NCBI GenBank assembly: GCA_034509755.1
Contig: CM067555.1
Coordinates: 7,758,142-7,822,141, forward strand
Direction of reading: 5' to 3'
DNA: 64,000 nucleotides
Origin: Anisodus tanguticus
Taxonomy: Eukaryota > Streptophyta > Magnoliopsida > Solanales > Solanaceae
Shown in pieces: positions 23,889-36,233 of the stretch. Each line of letters starts with the position of its first letter. The stretch's first letter is position 1. The notes under the pieces were generated by a model. That model ran no database searches, was not told where the DNA came from, and was given only the letters and a program-made list of their open reading frames with translations. A program made the translations under genes and the position numbers.

Positions 23889-25393
23889 TGTTGGGTATTC
23901 TATTGTACTTTATAGAGCAGTACGGGAAGTAATAACTATTACAAATGTTCGAAAGAATAAATAAGTGGTCAATCTTCAAACTGCCGCATGTGTGTTGTGT
24001 CTTGAATCTTGATCACCTTGCAAAGCCAATGTTGAGAACTGCCGCAAGTTTGTTGTGTCTTGAATGTTGATAACCTGAAATCAAGAAACAACTAAATCTG
24101 GATGGTTACAACGTTGTGTGTTGAGTCGAGGATAGCCCTCTATCCTTAAGACAAGATTGCCCCGTATATATGCTTTTACGTTAGCAGGCAATAGTCTCCC
24201 AAGATAAAACAACACTTTAATCTCAACACTACAAAGCCAATAGGTTGAGCCCGGCGAAGAAAACAAATATGACTCGACTTGTCAAGATATGGAATAGGAA
24301 GGAAGAGTTTCTCAATACTCTTCTCTTTTGTCTCTCGTGTATATAGTGTGTCTCGTAGTGTATATCTTGTGTATACGTGAGGGTTTGGTCACTTTGTTTT
24401 TCGGTCGAAAATTGTACCGATTTTAGCTGAATTTCACTCACCGTTATGTGGTCGTTTTTCTCACCGTTTTGTGTCGAATTTCGATCGGCTTTTTTTCGAG
24501 TGTCTTTTTCGTCTGTTTTTCGTCTATATTCTTCCACCGAATTGAGCCAAATGAAGCTCAATATATAGCATAGAGAAGGGGCTGTCCAACTGCCAAAACA
24601 TGGCTGTTAATGGCCATTTAGGAGGGCATTAAAACAGCCCAAGTAATGGCTGTTAATGGCCATTGAAAGGTCGCCCAACCGCCCAAGTAATGGGTGTTAA
24701 TGGAGGAGTTAATCAGCCAAGTAATGGCTGATTAATGCCTCAAAAAATAGTCCCAACGGTAGGCGTAGAAAAAGTCTCCGAAATTATGGGGACCAAACTC
24801 GTAAATATTGAAACTTTAGGGACCAAACCGTACATATGAAAGAATTCTCGGTCCAAACCGTACATATGAAACTTCGGGGATCAAACCGTACATCCGGCGA
24901 GTTCTCTAGTCCAAAAAGATAATATCGAAAGGCCCACGCCCCACGACCCGTGACCGGACCGACGGACGGGCGGGCGGCGCCCGTGACCCGTGACCGGACC
25001 GGACGGGACGGGCGGCGGCGGCGGCGCGCGTGTGGGCTTAGCCTTGAACCCAAGCACATCTAGGTCTTCCCTCCTTTAAACACATGGGATACCCCTTGGG
25101 GATCCAAACCCTTTACCACATTAGAGACTTATATAGAGAGCAATTCTTCCTATTCCCACCGATGTGGTAGATTTGTCCCACACCACATTTCCATGTCTCA
25201 AACACCTTACTTCGTGGACCAATATCTCTTTCATTTCTCAACGAAATTAGACGATTCTTGGCCCTACGGTCATCTACTCACTTCGTAGATCATGCATGTG
25301 CGAAGAGACAAGGTCTCCAACATGCGAAACACTAGTGTTTAATTCATCAAAGATAGGTGGACGCATCTCCCCGCCAAAGGCTAATTTCCAACA
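23889..25393 (-). mobile_element. 3' LTR of copia B (1505 bp)
   Basis: Pairs with 29346-30530. It carries about 280 bp (roughly 24580-24860) absent from the partner, containing repeated atggctgttaatggccatt phrases. A G+C-rich patch at 24940-25035 is rich in GGACC/CGGGCGG. Confidence 0.88.
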
Positions 25394-25403
25394 ATCCCCT
25401 CTA
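25394..25403 (-). other. polypurine tract of copia B
   Basis: Minus strand TAGAGGGGAT directly before the LTR start TGTTGGAAA; short but positioned correctly. Confidence 0.6.
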
Positions 25404-26379
25404 TGAAAGAGAGATTGTGGCGCACGCACAAGGTGTCTACATTTCAGCAATCTTTCAGCGAAAAGATATTGCATCAGGAGAGGTAGCTTTCGCTTTGAAC
25501 CTTCCCTAGTTGAAACCATCGGACTTACTTACTGCGCGGTGAACGTGATGTCTTGAACCGTCGTGTTTAGTGTAAGCCAAGACAACGATATCAACACAAT
25601 AACTCTTCTTATTCATTTTCCTTCTTACGTTTCGTCCGTTGTGGCCATGGACACACTTGGATTCTTAAGTGCGTTCATTTGAGTCGGCCATCCTCGCACT
25701 TAAATAGGTGATCTCCTACAAGGTATCCCGCTATACCCCACTTCACAAGTGTTAGGAATCATTAAAAGTTCCCCCAACCTTAACCTCAACCGTTTGAGGA
25801 TCTTTTAAAGGTTTGGAAGCTTAACCTTTACCCACCACGCAGCAAAGCACTTTAATGTCTATCGCGGGAATGACTTTGGATTCATGTTTCCGTACATAAA
25901 TCATCATCCGAAGTGCTTCTTGCTTCCACCGAAGCGCTCAACTGAACCTTTTGCCGCTTAATTTTCCCATTGAACCACATTCTTGGGATCTCCAATCAGT
26001 ATGGTTGGGTTTCCACCGCAAAGGTTCGTATTGTTTGGGTTTTAAGCCAATTCCCCTAGACAGCAGAACACTTGATCTCGGGTAGCCCCTTTGTTAGTAA
26101 ACAAGGATGTGACACCCGTGATGATCAACTGCCATACGGTCTTATGTCTCCGACAGATCCTAAAAGATATGTTCAGACGCCGTCATCCGTGTCCTTCCTG
26201 AAGCCGACCGGCTAGCCATAGTGTATAACTGCTGAAGGCACGGGTTTCTCCCAATAAGGGACGTCCTCTAAAGAGTCGTGAAGTTACTCAACTTCTTTCA
26301 TGCTTTGTATAAAGCGATAAACCCCGATTCCATCATGAATCGACCGATGCAAGTTTGCTTAGAGGATTTTCCAAGAACC

Positions 26380-26840
26380 ACCATACACATTTACTTGTGG
26401 CTTTGGTGTTCTTCATATCTGATGTCCAGTTTGCATCATAGTGTTCTCTCGTAACCGCTGGACATCCAGAATACTATAATCCGTAGATAAGTGAATAATT
26501 CAGATATCGTCATATCCGACTTAACGCCTTTCTATTGATCATGTATTGAAATCATCAGTGAACTTTAGTTCAACTGATCTGCTTTGTAAGACGATACCAG
26601 GTCGGTTGTAGTGTGTACAATACATTGAACTACACGTGACCTGAGCATATCGCTCCTTGTCTATGGGTGCACCATGATTCCAATCGTTCTATGATTCATA
26701 TCCATTGGTGGCTTCAACGAGACTGTCAACTATCGACCAGTCCGTTAGATGTCTTAGAAATCCAATTCCAAAGATGTCATCTGTGATACCCATATCTTTC
26801 ATATCGAGACTTTGTTTCAATATGACTTTTACTTTTAGAC
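26380..26840 (-). pseudogene. copia B reverse transcriptase end and RNase H remnant
   Basis: Minus-strand pieces in different frames read SLDMKDMGITDDIFGI (end of the copia reverse transcriptase palm; family form FDMKDLG.A..ILGI), then ERYAQ and MYCTHYNRPGI (family form MYAM.CTRPDI), then YDANWTSDMKNTKATSKCV (RNase H; family form DADWASD...STSGY). The order is right for copia. Stops and frameshifts separate all pieces, and no YVDD motif was found. Confidence 0.65.
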
Positions 26841-27474
26841 TCGTTGATTCTCCAACCGTTGGCATTCTAACTTCGAGTCAATGTTTTTCGTGGTCGATTC
26901 ATTGTTCCTGTTTTATCCGAAACTTTCAGACCAAAATGTAAACATTTCGGGGACCAAAATGAAAGTTCGGGGAAGAAGCCCAACAAAGTCCAAGCAAACC
27001 AAGTCTCGATTCTCTTCTTCCAACTCTACGGTTGGGAAGGCTAATTCAACATTCATGCCACGCAAGATTGCAATGGCCCTGGATGTGAAGCTACTCACGA
27101 GGGAGCACATCTTACAACCCAAAGGTTCTTTTCCGGAGGAAGATCAACCATTACGCAAGTATGGTTCTATATGATAGAGTCTATTTCTCTCTTTGTAGCT
27201 TCTTTCCAAAGCGCTTTTGGAGATGACAATTATTTATTAATTGTCCATGGTTCGTTCTCAACCATACAAGCTAGAAGGTATGGAACAAGTCTTTGTCCCC
27301 TCTTTGCTCCTTCTCGGTTCAACATCTAGAATCCCCGAGAGTTGCAGATCCGGAATATTAAGTTCCTGGGATAGCCAAGCAACTTTCGAGTCTGTAGATA
27401 CGAACGTCCGTTCCGGACGAGTCGGGCCCTCGCGGGTTCTTGTTAACCTTGAGCAATTACTCCTTTTTCCTTTT

Positions 27475-27810
27475 TCAAGGAAATCGATCTTCAAAGAATT
27501 CAAGATTCTTTGACGCCAAGAGGCGATCATCACTATCGTTATTTGCAGATCCGGTGGATATGCAATCTACAGTCTTAGGTACAACTTGACCTGTTTCATT
27601 ATTCCAACTTTTACCAAGCAACCCCACATAAATTGGGCGTACGACTTTGGCTAACACCGTTGACCGAGGTGAGAAATGAACATTCGTTTAATGAACGATG
27701 CTTCACATTCTCCCCCTCTATCACTACGAATTTCTCAATCCGTAGGCTTAGTTGATTTTCAACACGCTTTGTAGCGCTTATCCGCTTCAACAACTTCATC
27801 TTTGCTTTTC
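27475..27810 (-). pseudogene. copia B integrase remnant
   Basis: The minus strand gives RVENQLSLRIEKFVVIEGEN, matching the block around the second catalytic Asp (family form VENQL...IK.LRSDRGGE), with the Asp-containing stretch degraded. It is followed by VVPKTVDCISTGSANNDSDD and LEFFEDRFP, the post-core copia blocks (KTVDCVFIGYA, EFFE). Frames shift between the pieces. It lies upstream of the reverse transcriptase remnant, as copia order requires. Confidence 0.65.
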
Positions 27811-28376
27811 AACAAACAAAGGATTTCATACGTTGTACCATCATTAATGAAGATCACAACGTACTTGTCTCCCCCCTCTATTTTGTATGAACTTTAAATC
27901 ACCCAAGTAGGTGTGACTAAGTTCTAGAGGAGCGGTGCTTCTTTCGCTATTCCCTTGACGGAATTTGGAAAGGTGACTTTGCCTCTTCATCTACCTCACA
28001 TTTATTTTGAGGGTTTATGTCGACAGAAGGCAACAATCTCAGCTAGCTTTTTGAATGACTTTCTATTTAACGTGTCTTAATCTATGATGGCATAGATGCA
28101 CGGATTACAAATATATCATCCATTTGGCTATAGACGTACTGTACCATTCTTAGTTATTACAGACCTGTTGGACTAGTCTCAAACCAGCTTGACCAACAGC
28201 GTCCCTTAAACCAAGTTAGGGATATGTATCACCTCATCTTAGAGTGATCTCATTCCTTGAAGTCCTATTGAGGACAACCTCTCCAACCCCTTCTACTTTA
28301 GAGGTGGCGTTGCTTCACATGAACAACCTCTTGCCCGTGGTTAGGGCGTAACCGGATCATATGTGATCTAGATACT

Positions 28377-28650
28377 CTGGCCCACTCCAGTTGCTTTGGC
28401 GATCGAGTGTCCAATTTCTTTTTCTCGCCTTTCTTTAGGCCTTCGGATCATTTAAGACCGGAAACTCGGCCCACCACACTAGGTGTCCATTACTTTTCCT
28501 ATGAAATGAATTCTGGCCCCACTCCGGGGCCGCCGGAGGCTTTATATGACCGAGTGTCCAATATCATCATATCAAAGGAATTTTGGCCCACTCCAGTCGC
28601 CCGGAGGATTTGTATGACTGAGTGTCCAATATCATCCTATGAAGGATCTT
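28377..28650. repeat. degenerate 68-69-bp tandem repeat, four units
   Basis: The phrase GGCCCACTCC(A/G)G, followed about 25 bp later by GAGTGTCCAAT, recurs at 28380, 28514 and 28584. A diverged unit lies between the first two (ggcccacca...ggtgtcca). A single related unit at 29027 lies inside the first frame of the element, so the array seems to have grown from coding sequence. Confidence 0.75.
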
Positions 28651-29006
28651 CTGCCAAATAGTGTGACAAGCTCAACGTCTTTAACTTTTAGACTTCTTCC
28701 GTTAAGATTAGTGCCCAGATAATTCTTGGCGCTTACTTAAAAGTCGTAGCAGTTTTCGCACAGTTAGTGGATCTTTCTCCATCGTATGTGCGAACATACT
28801 TTACACACTTTAACAATTACACTTAAAAGAACGGATCTTTTTAAGTCATTTACAAATCCAATCTTTAAACGGGAAAGAAGATAAGATTAAACTTCTGATT
28901 TTAAAGCGTAAGGAATAGAAATTATTTTCATATTCCTCCTTACTTTAATCCATTTTTAATCAGACATCATTTAATCTTTATTCTTGACAAGTAAGAAAAA
29001 AACTAC

Positions 29007-29333
29007 TTATCCCAATTTCGGATTCTGGCTCACTCCAGTCACTTCATCAAACTGAGTGTCCAGTTCCTTCTTACCATTATTCGGATCTTTTGTCTGGGAT
29101 AGATACAGGCCTTCTGCTGCAAGATAGAAGTACATCTTCAGTCTTCTCCTCTTGTCCCAGTTGACATCCTCAGACTCTCGAGAGCGCTTGTTCCCACCAG
29201 TCTTGGTAGCGGTGACACCATGAACACGTTCATCATCATCACTCTCTTCTACCAGAAAACCATTGCCATATCCATATTTGGTCACACAACTTTTGACCGA
29301 CATCTTTCGAACACTAATAGTATTACAATACAA
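29007..29333 (-). pseudogene. copia B first frame, gag-like
   Basis: A 108-codon frame just downstream of the 5' LTR. It contains an acidic stretch (EESDDDERVHG), a basic stretch (GGNKRSRESEDVNWDKRRRL) and then KMYFYLAAEGLYL, which resembles the copia gag N-terminal phrase (W...M.FYL..L.L..L). An in-frame ATG at 29303 is an alternative start. It ends at a stop soon after EVTGVSQNPKLG. The position fits gag; the similarity is partial, so the call is tentative. Confidence 0.45.
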
Positions 29334-29345
29334 TCTTGTCTTAAG

Positions 29346-30530
29346 TTGTTGGGTATTCTATTGTACTTTATAGAGCAGTACGGGAAGTAATAACTATTAC
29401 AAATGTTCAAAAGAATAAATAAGTGGTCAATCTTCAAACTGCCGCATGTGTGTTATGTCTTGAATCTTGATCACCTTGCAAAGCCAATGTTGAGAACTGC
29501 CGCAAGTTTGTTGTGTCTTGAATGTTGATATCCTGAAATCAAGAAACAACTAAATCGGATGGTTACAACGTTGTGTGTTGAGTCGAGGATAGCCCTCTAT
29601 CCTTAAGACAAGATTGCCCCGTATATATGCTTTTACGTTAGCGGGCAATAGTCTCCCAAGATAAAACAACACTTTAATCTCAACACTACAAAGCCAATAG
29701 GTTAAGCCTGACGAAGAAAACAAATATGACTCGACTTGCTGAAGATATGGAATAGGAAGGAAGAGTTTCTCAATACTCTTCTCTTTTGTCTCTGTGTATA
29801 TAGTGTGTCTCTCGTAGTGTATATCTTGTGTATACGTGAGGGTTTGGTCACTTTGTTTTTCGGTCGAAAATTGTGCGATTTTAGCTGAATTTCACTCACT
29901 GTTATGTGGCTGTTTTTCTCACTGTTTTGTGCTGAATTTCAGTCAGTTTTTCAGTGTCTTTTTCATCTATATTCTTCCACTGAATTAAGCCAAATGAAGC
30001 TCAATATATAGCATAGAGAAGGGGCTGTCCAACTGTAAATATTGAAACTTCAGGGATCAAACTGTACATCTGGCAGAGTTCTCTGGTCCAAAAAGATAAT
30101 ATCCAGAAAGGCCCAAGGCCCACGGCCCGAGACCGAGACCAAGACCGGACGGGCGGGCGGCGGCGCGCGTGGGCTTAGCCTTGAACCCAAGCACATCTAG
30201 GTCTTCCCTCCTTTAAACACATGGGATACCCCTTGGGGATCCAAACCCTTTACCACATTAGAGACTTATATAGAGAGCAATTCTTCCTATTCCCACCGAT
30301 GTGGTAGATTTGTCCCACACCACATTTCCATGTCTCAAACACCTTACTTCGTGGACCAATATCTCTTTCATTTCTCAACGAAATTAGACGATTCTTGGCC
30401 CTACGGTCATCTACTCACTTCGTAGATCATGCATGTGCGAAGAGACAAGGTCTCCAACATGCGAAACACTAGTGTTTAATTCATCAAAGATAGGTGGACG
30501 CATCTCCCCGCCAAAGGCTAATTTCCAACA
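29346..30530 (-). mobile_element. 5' LTR of copia B (1185 bp)
   Basis: Matches 23889-25393 apart from the missing internal block and many C-to-T or G-to-A type differences in the 29870-29960 stretch. It ends at TTTCCAACA. Confidence 0.88.
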
Positions 30531-31621
30531 ATTAATTATGTCCGGGAGAGGCAAACTTTCTATTTCATAAGAAACAATAAAAAGGTACAAATGTTACATA
30601 GAAACTATGCCGGGAGGGGAAGAAGTTGAGTTTAAAAAGAACTCCAATAAAATACCAGAAAAATCACGTTTCACTTTTTATCAACAAACAAATTTTAGAA
30701 TGTGACAAGGATATTTACAAGTACAAAACACAGGAGTCATTATCGTATACTACAATAAAAAGCAAACTAAGTCTTTTGTTTCTTCCTGCGATTAACATTC
30801 TTCTTCTTAACATAGTTGTACTCCATGATATTGTGATCATGGTAATCATGTTCTGATCCCTCAGGTAGAGTCATAACCGTCTTTGAACTTGTTGTTTGCA
30901 TATCATCAAATCAGAGGAATTCCAATCAGCTGAATTTTCACCATTGATCAGCATATCAGCAAACTTTAACACAAGACGATCACAATCGTAATATCTTAAA
31001 GTCATAAAATAAAAAACTTTAGCACAACAGAAAAGTAAAACATAAAAATAAAAACCTTTATCACAACAGAAAAGTATAAAATAAAAATAAAAACCAACTA
31101 AAAAATATCAAAAAAAAGGACAAAAAATAAGCAAGATACATACGAGCCTTGCTTTGGACAAACAACCCAAATATACTCAGATCACTGAAATCAGTACATG
31201 TTGACCTGCATCTGTTAAAATCAAAAACCTTTCAACAATTTGGGGAGCATAGCACCGTAGCACTTTACTTGGTTAATCAGATCTTCATTTTTCTCACTGT
31301 TATTAACTGAGTTATAAGCTTCAAGTCTACGCTCATCATATGAAAAACTGCAAATACATAATGACACACTTTCGTACGATCATCACCGTCAGGCGAATTA
31401 AAATTAATATATTATCAACATTCTCTCAGGACGCACGACACTTTTCATTTTTTCTATAAATCGTATCAATAAGATAGAAAATATTATTATTTCCCTTTTC
31501 GTCACCAAGCCAGTGAAAATCAGCTTTTTCTTTCTAGAATCTCTTGATTTTAAATTTGAATAATTGATCAAACATGATACTTGTGTACTTAATAGCATCA
31601 ACAGATGGTGGACAATAGATC
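30531..31621 (-). mobile_element. palindrome left arm, inner part
   Basis: Inverted relative to about 42010-42920. It is continuous with 40612 onward once copia C is removed. It carries the better preserved Ulp1-like remnant. Confidence 0.82.
30800..31480 (-). pseudogene. Ulp1-like (C48) cysteine protease remnant, left copy
   Basis: Minus-strand pieces carry the layout of a Ulp1 protease. The His block is VCHYVFAVFH (His codon 31361-31363), matching the family HW.L.V. The Asp block ERRLEAYNSV has Asn in place of the usual Asp (family YDSL). The Cys block YYDCDRLVLKFADML has Cys at 30982-30984 (family DCG.FV.KFAE.L). At least one frameshift follows the His block, and stops lie before the Cys block. 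Ulp1-like proteases cut SUMO or related tails, and Ulp1 domains are known passengers of some plant Mutator-like elements (KI-MULEs). The family call rests on motif order and spacing, not on a search. Confidence 0.62.
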
Positions 31622-31626
31622 TGAAA

Positions 31627-31661
<35 letters not shown>

Positions 31662-33176
31662 TGTCCTAGAGACAATCTGTATTAGGACAAATGTATTTTA
31701 TACACATTCGTATTATTATTAATGGAGATTAATATTTTGGCATTTGCAATTAATGAATTATTAGTTGATTGTTTATAATATTCTATAATATGCATCCCTA
31801 GAGGTTACATTGTTATTAATAATGTGAGATATTAATATTATAATGTAACTCTTAAAATAGCTTCAACTAATGATCATCAAGAATGAGATATCGATGATAT
31901 GTGATAAGTCAACATGTGATCTGCATCACATCCTTAGATAATGTAGTATGTTTCACCTACTACGAGTAATGGCTACTCGTAATGGACACATGGATACTTT
32001 GGAAGTATTGGTATACCCTGCTGATATATTGTTTGTTATACTTGTCTAAAGTATGATCAGCGTGTGGGAGATAGAAGTCCTTAGACTTGAGTTCAATGCG
32101 CACCTTGTGTACAAAGTAATATACCTTGATCATGTCCTAAGCTTAAATGCCTTATAAGTTGAGATACGACTTGTATTGGGTACATTACAATGTGGATTAA
32201 AGGTGGTAGTTGAGCCAAGATTAGAATTCATTCCTCGAATGTATATTCGAGAGAACACTCAGCTTCTCAGTGATATTAGGTTGACTAAGTCGTTGGCCAA
32301 CGCAATAGACATATTTAGAATATGGTCTAGTTGTCAACTAATATAGATGAGATACAATTATTAAGCCATTTGGATAGACACTTGACAAATCCAAAGTTTG
32401 ATCGGGTGTGTCGTGAATGAAAGGATTTTATCTTACCACATAGAGGTTAAGTTTACTGGATTCGTGTAAACGTACTTCACATATTGAGTTCGTTTTGCCG
32501 CGCCGTCTAGGAGTTTCGCGTAGACCTTAATTTGATTAATGTCGATATGTGAAGGCATGTAGGGTCACACTATGTCGATTGTCTTTTCGATCTAAGGATG
32601 TATTGAGAGAGTATTAAATATTCGATTTAGAATCGAAATATTTAAATGAATAATGATTATTTTAATTAAGTCAAAATTGGATTTTGGATTTAATTAAGAA
32701 TGTGCGGAAAATAAAATGAGACAATGTAGGGCCACGTCAGCGTCGTGGCGCCCACACCATAGGGTCGTGGCGCCATGACCTAATCTGTCTCGAATTTTGG
32801 GCTAGGCCCAAGGTCAAACCCTAATAATTTTTCACCTATAAATTCAAACCTACACTTCATTATTCAATACATTTGATTTTCATATCATTATTCTAAGTCT
32901 TAGAGACTCAGAATCAAAACAATCTCTCGAACCTCTGCCGGATTTCCTAGCTTTCCAAAGGAAGAATACATTGAAGTTTGGAGCTTGCAATTGAAAGGGC
33001 ATTCGCGTGCGCACCCACAATTGATAAAGATTCCAGTTATTGTAAACATGTAAGTACCATTCAATTCTTATGTTTACAGTTTAAAATTATGCTATAGTCA
33101 AACAGTTCTACGTTTGTTGGGTTTGAAACAAGTTTCCAATATCCGCTGCATACAACAACCCAACAAAATTCCTACA
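31622..33176 (+). mobile_element. 5' LTR of copia C
   Basis: 1555 bp, TGAAAGTATATAT...CCTACA. Differs from the 3' LTR by a longer (AT)n run (31628-31655) and scattered changes. Confidence 0.93.
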
Positions 33177-33177
33177 G

Positions 33178-33194
33178 TGGTATCATAGTCAGGG
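33178..33194 (+). other. primer-binding site of copia C
   Basis: TGGTATCATAGTCAGGG, one base after the LTR end; an initiator Met-tRNA match with one change in the usual TATCAGAG. Confidence 0.85.
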
Positions 33195-34995
33195 TTGTTT
33201 TGTATGATTATAAGGTAATTAGTTAATAATAATATGGGTTAGAATTTGTTTAAATCTAAAATTTATGTCGTTTAAAGCTTGAAAATCTAATATCTTAAAA
33301 GCACATCATCCTTCTATCCCAAACTATTAAACAATGATGTAATCGAGGAAGTCATTCCGATCTAACTCTTCTAAGTCAGTGTGCTAACCGGTTCATTGCA
33401 AACATGGTGCACTGAAGCGAAGAACGAGAAGGGATTGGATGATGGTCGATGAACGTGTTGTTTGATATGTGAAGGGTAATGAAGATGAATCTCCAAATCT
33501 GACCCTGAACTAGTTGTGGGGTTTCGGAAATGCGAATTTTGTTCTTCTGAGACGGAGGCGCCGCAACTCCACGATGGAGCATTGCGGCTCCACCTAGATT
33601 TTGCCGCGGCACTGAGCCTCAAATTTTAAAAACAATGAACAGTAATCGAACACTGTTCCGGCGGGGCAGTGGCGACAGTCACATTTTCGGCAGGGCAGTT
33701 GACGGTTTCCAAAATAATAATTTAACCCTTGAGACAAATCTGAAAATTTTAGAAGTTTCTGGAATTGCAATTTGGTCCCTGGAAAAGTTTTTAAAATCAT
33801 CAGATTTGGTCCTTGGGGCAAATCTGTAAATTTCATAAAAGCATATTTGGTCCCTTGGGCCAAATCTGTAATTAATTTAAAATTTTGGAAATAACAGACA
33901 TGTCCCTGAAATCTGAAAATATTTTCTGAAAATTAAAATGGATTTTCTAAACTTAAAGGGGTTCAAAATTGAAATTTTAAATTCTTGAGGGACTAAACTG
34001 TAAATTCTAAAAATTTGGAACTTACAGAAATATCCTGAAAATTAGTTTTTAAAATCGGAAAATGTTTAAGGGACTGTTTGGATTAGACTTAAATTTTAGA
34101 GTTTAGACAAATTAACCCATGATTATTATTAATTGTATATTATTGAATAATATACAAACTATATGCTAAGTGTTTAAATGCTTTCATTTAATAATTAGCA
34201 TAGTGTCCACTATAATTGTCTGGGCAGGCGGCGCCCACTATTTGATTAATGCATCTTATATCATTCCTATTGGGTTGACGGTTCCCAACTATATGTGTCA
34301 TTAGTTTTGCATGATATTAAAATGTCATTTGGATATGGCGTAAAAGAGTTGATCTTGGTTAAAACCTTGAATTAAAATATTCCCCAAAATTTTAAATACA
34401 AGTCTAAATTAAAACGCGTCGTCCATTGTAATTGTTAGAGTGCAAAATCATTTTCGGCGATACGAGTATTAATGCCAAAGCATTTGATCTAAGTCTACGA
34501 GGACCCAGACTCTTTCATATATGTATTTTAAATGTAAAGGTAAACGATAAACTTTTGTGGGTATTTACACCAAAGTATTTTCCCACAAAGGCCAAATTTA
34601 CTTAGATACATAAACGCAGTCGTGTAATGGGGTTGACTTGCTTAGACAAATCTTGGCGCCAAAGTGTCGGACTAATCTAAGGATGCAAGATTAAATATAA
34701 TATTTGATCAACCAAGAGTTGCAAATAAGTTTTGCAATTGGTTTAGAACCTACCAAGATGTGTTATTAAAGTTATCAGCCAAAGTAAACACGGAGATAGC
34801 ATAGGCTCGGATCTTGGCCCATTATGACCTTAATTAATATAGGTTTGTATTCTACCATGGGGTCGTAGAAGTATGTTAAAATAGTGGGAGCTAATTAAAA
34901 AAAAGACCATGTTGATTAGCCTAAACGAATGTGTATAATAGGAAATAAATTTTGAGTTTGATTTTCAGTCTATCTAATTCTTCATATTATCAAAG
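33195..34995 (+). other. untranslated leader of copia C
   Basis: 1.8 kb without a plausible gene. At 33720-33880 the phrase TTTGGTCC followed by caaatctgtaa recurs three to four times with spacing of about 35-60 bp. Two overlapping minus frames (33371-33622) have no recognisable product. Confidence 0.6.
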
Positions 34996-35403
34996 ATGTC
35001 GAGCTTATCATTGAAAATGTTGATTGAAATGAACAAACTTACTGGACTTAACTACCTTGACTGGCTAAGAAATTTGCGAATAATGCTAAGACAAGAGAAA
35101 TTAGAATACGTGTTGGACACGATGTTCCCAACAGTCTGTGCGAGAGACTCTGCTGAATATGTCTCTTTTGATAAGGATGCTTACCAAAAACACCTAGATG
35201 ATGCCACTTCAGCATAGTGCGTGATGTTGTCTTCTATGTCTATGGAACTTCAGAGACAATATGAGAACATGGGTCCCAATGAGATGCTCGAACACTTGAA
35301 GAGTATGTATGACCCACAATCCCAGACTATGGAATATGAGTTACTGATAGAACTTTTTAAGTGTAAGCTCAATGAAGGGCCCATGTCTCACAGCATGTGT
35401 TGA
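34996..35403 (+). pseudogene. copia C gag, N-terminal and central part
   Basis: Begins at ATG 34996 with MSSLSLKMLIEMNKLTGLNY, then LDWLRNLRIMLRQEKLEYVL, the YxxW-type copia gag opening. A TAG at 35215-35217 ends this frame after FDKDAYQKHLDDATSA. The same frame resumes at 35221 with MMLSSMSMELQRQYE and LKSMYDPQSQTMEYELL, ending at the TGA 35401-35403 after GPMSHSMC. So one premature stop lies inside gag and a frameshift follows. It would form the capsid shell. The leader ends directly before this ATG. Confidence 0.85.
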
Positions 35404-36233
35404 AGATGATAGGGCTGATAGAGAGACTTGCTTCAATTGGAACGAAGCTGCAAAAGAATGTCGCTACCACCCTCATCCTGAACTCTCTCCCTCGTTCCTT
35501 TGAAAACTTCATAGTGAATTACAATAAGAATGGAATGAAGGAGAGTCTGTCGAAGCTGCACAACATGCTCAAGACCTTTGAGTCTTCCACTTCAAAAGGC
35601 AAAGTTGTGCTCATGGTGAGCTCTACTAGCCGAACCAAGCCGAAAGGTAAGGGATGGCAGAAGAAGAAGGTGAATCCGGCTAAGGATGTATGCCTCAACT
35701 GCAATAATAAGGGGCATTGGAAGAAGGACTACACTGCACAAGCACCGGGTGCTTCTACCTCTGGTGGACAAGGTATGTACGTCATTGAAATAAATATGTC
35801 TATAAATAACTCTCATTCCTGGGTATTGGATACTGTTTATGGCTCACACATTTGTACTAATATGCAGGGGCTAACTGATAGCAGGAAGGTTGGACCAAGA
35901 GAGGTAGACCTACGCGTTGGAAATGGAGCACGAGTGGATGCTGAGCGCGTAGGAACTTATAGATTAAATTTACCTTCTTGCTATTGTCTAGTGTTAAACA
36001 ATTGTTACTATGTACCCTCGTTAACGAGGAATATCATTTTTATCCCTATTTTGGACATGAAGGATTTTTCCTCATATATTTATAATGGCAGTCAAGTACT
36101 GTCTTTTGATAATATTATATATGGAATTGCTCCTCTTGTAGAGAGATTATATACACTAAACTGTAGTCGAGAAATATTCAATGTACAAAATAAACAAGCT
36201 AAGATAAGTAATAGAAACTTTACCTACCTATGA
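35397..36233 (+). pseudogene. copia C gag C-terminus, zinc knuckle and protease
   Basis: A 278-codon frame. Residues 1-90 are the gag end (LILNSLPRSFENFIVNYN is the family's LPxSF block). Near residue 97 is a zinc knuckle CLNCNNKGHWKKDY in which the last Cys is replaced by Tyr. Near residue 143 is the protease site WVLDTVYGSHICTN, where the family has D-T-G; the Gly is Val here, which should abolish activity. VDLRVGNGARVDAERVGTY and CYYVPSLTRNIIF follow in normal order. Two key residues are lost although the frame stays open. Confidence 0.87.

Larger units (their letters stand above)
23889..30530 (-). mobile_element. Ty1/copia retrotransposon B, degenerate
   Basis: Flanked by LTRs that begin TGTTGGGTATTC and end TTTCCAACA on the plus strand. 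Flanks actaa (23884-23888) and attaa (30531-30535) look like a 5-bp duplication with one change, and the right palindrome arm shows the unoccupied site near 42925. Minus orientation follows from the polypurine stretch AGAGGGGAT beside the left LTR and from minus-strand integrase and RNase H remnants. All coding parts are broken. Confidence 0.85.

Noticed and set aside
24784..25059. Arg/Pro-rich open frame of 91 codons on the minus strand
   Set aside because: Lies within the copia B LTR in a G+C-rich patch; the partner LTR does not preserve the frame. A chance frame.
33371..33863. Three minus-strand frames in the copia C leader
   Set aside because: Antisense to the leader, no domain, not in copia coding order.
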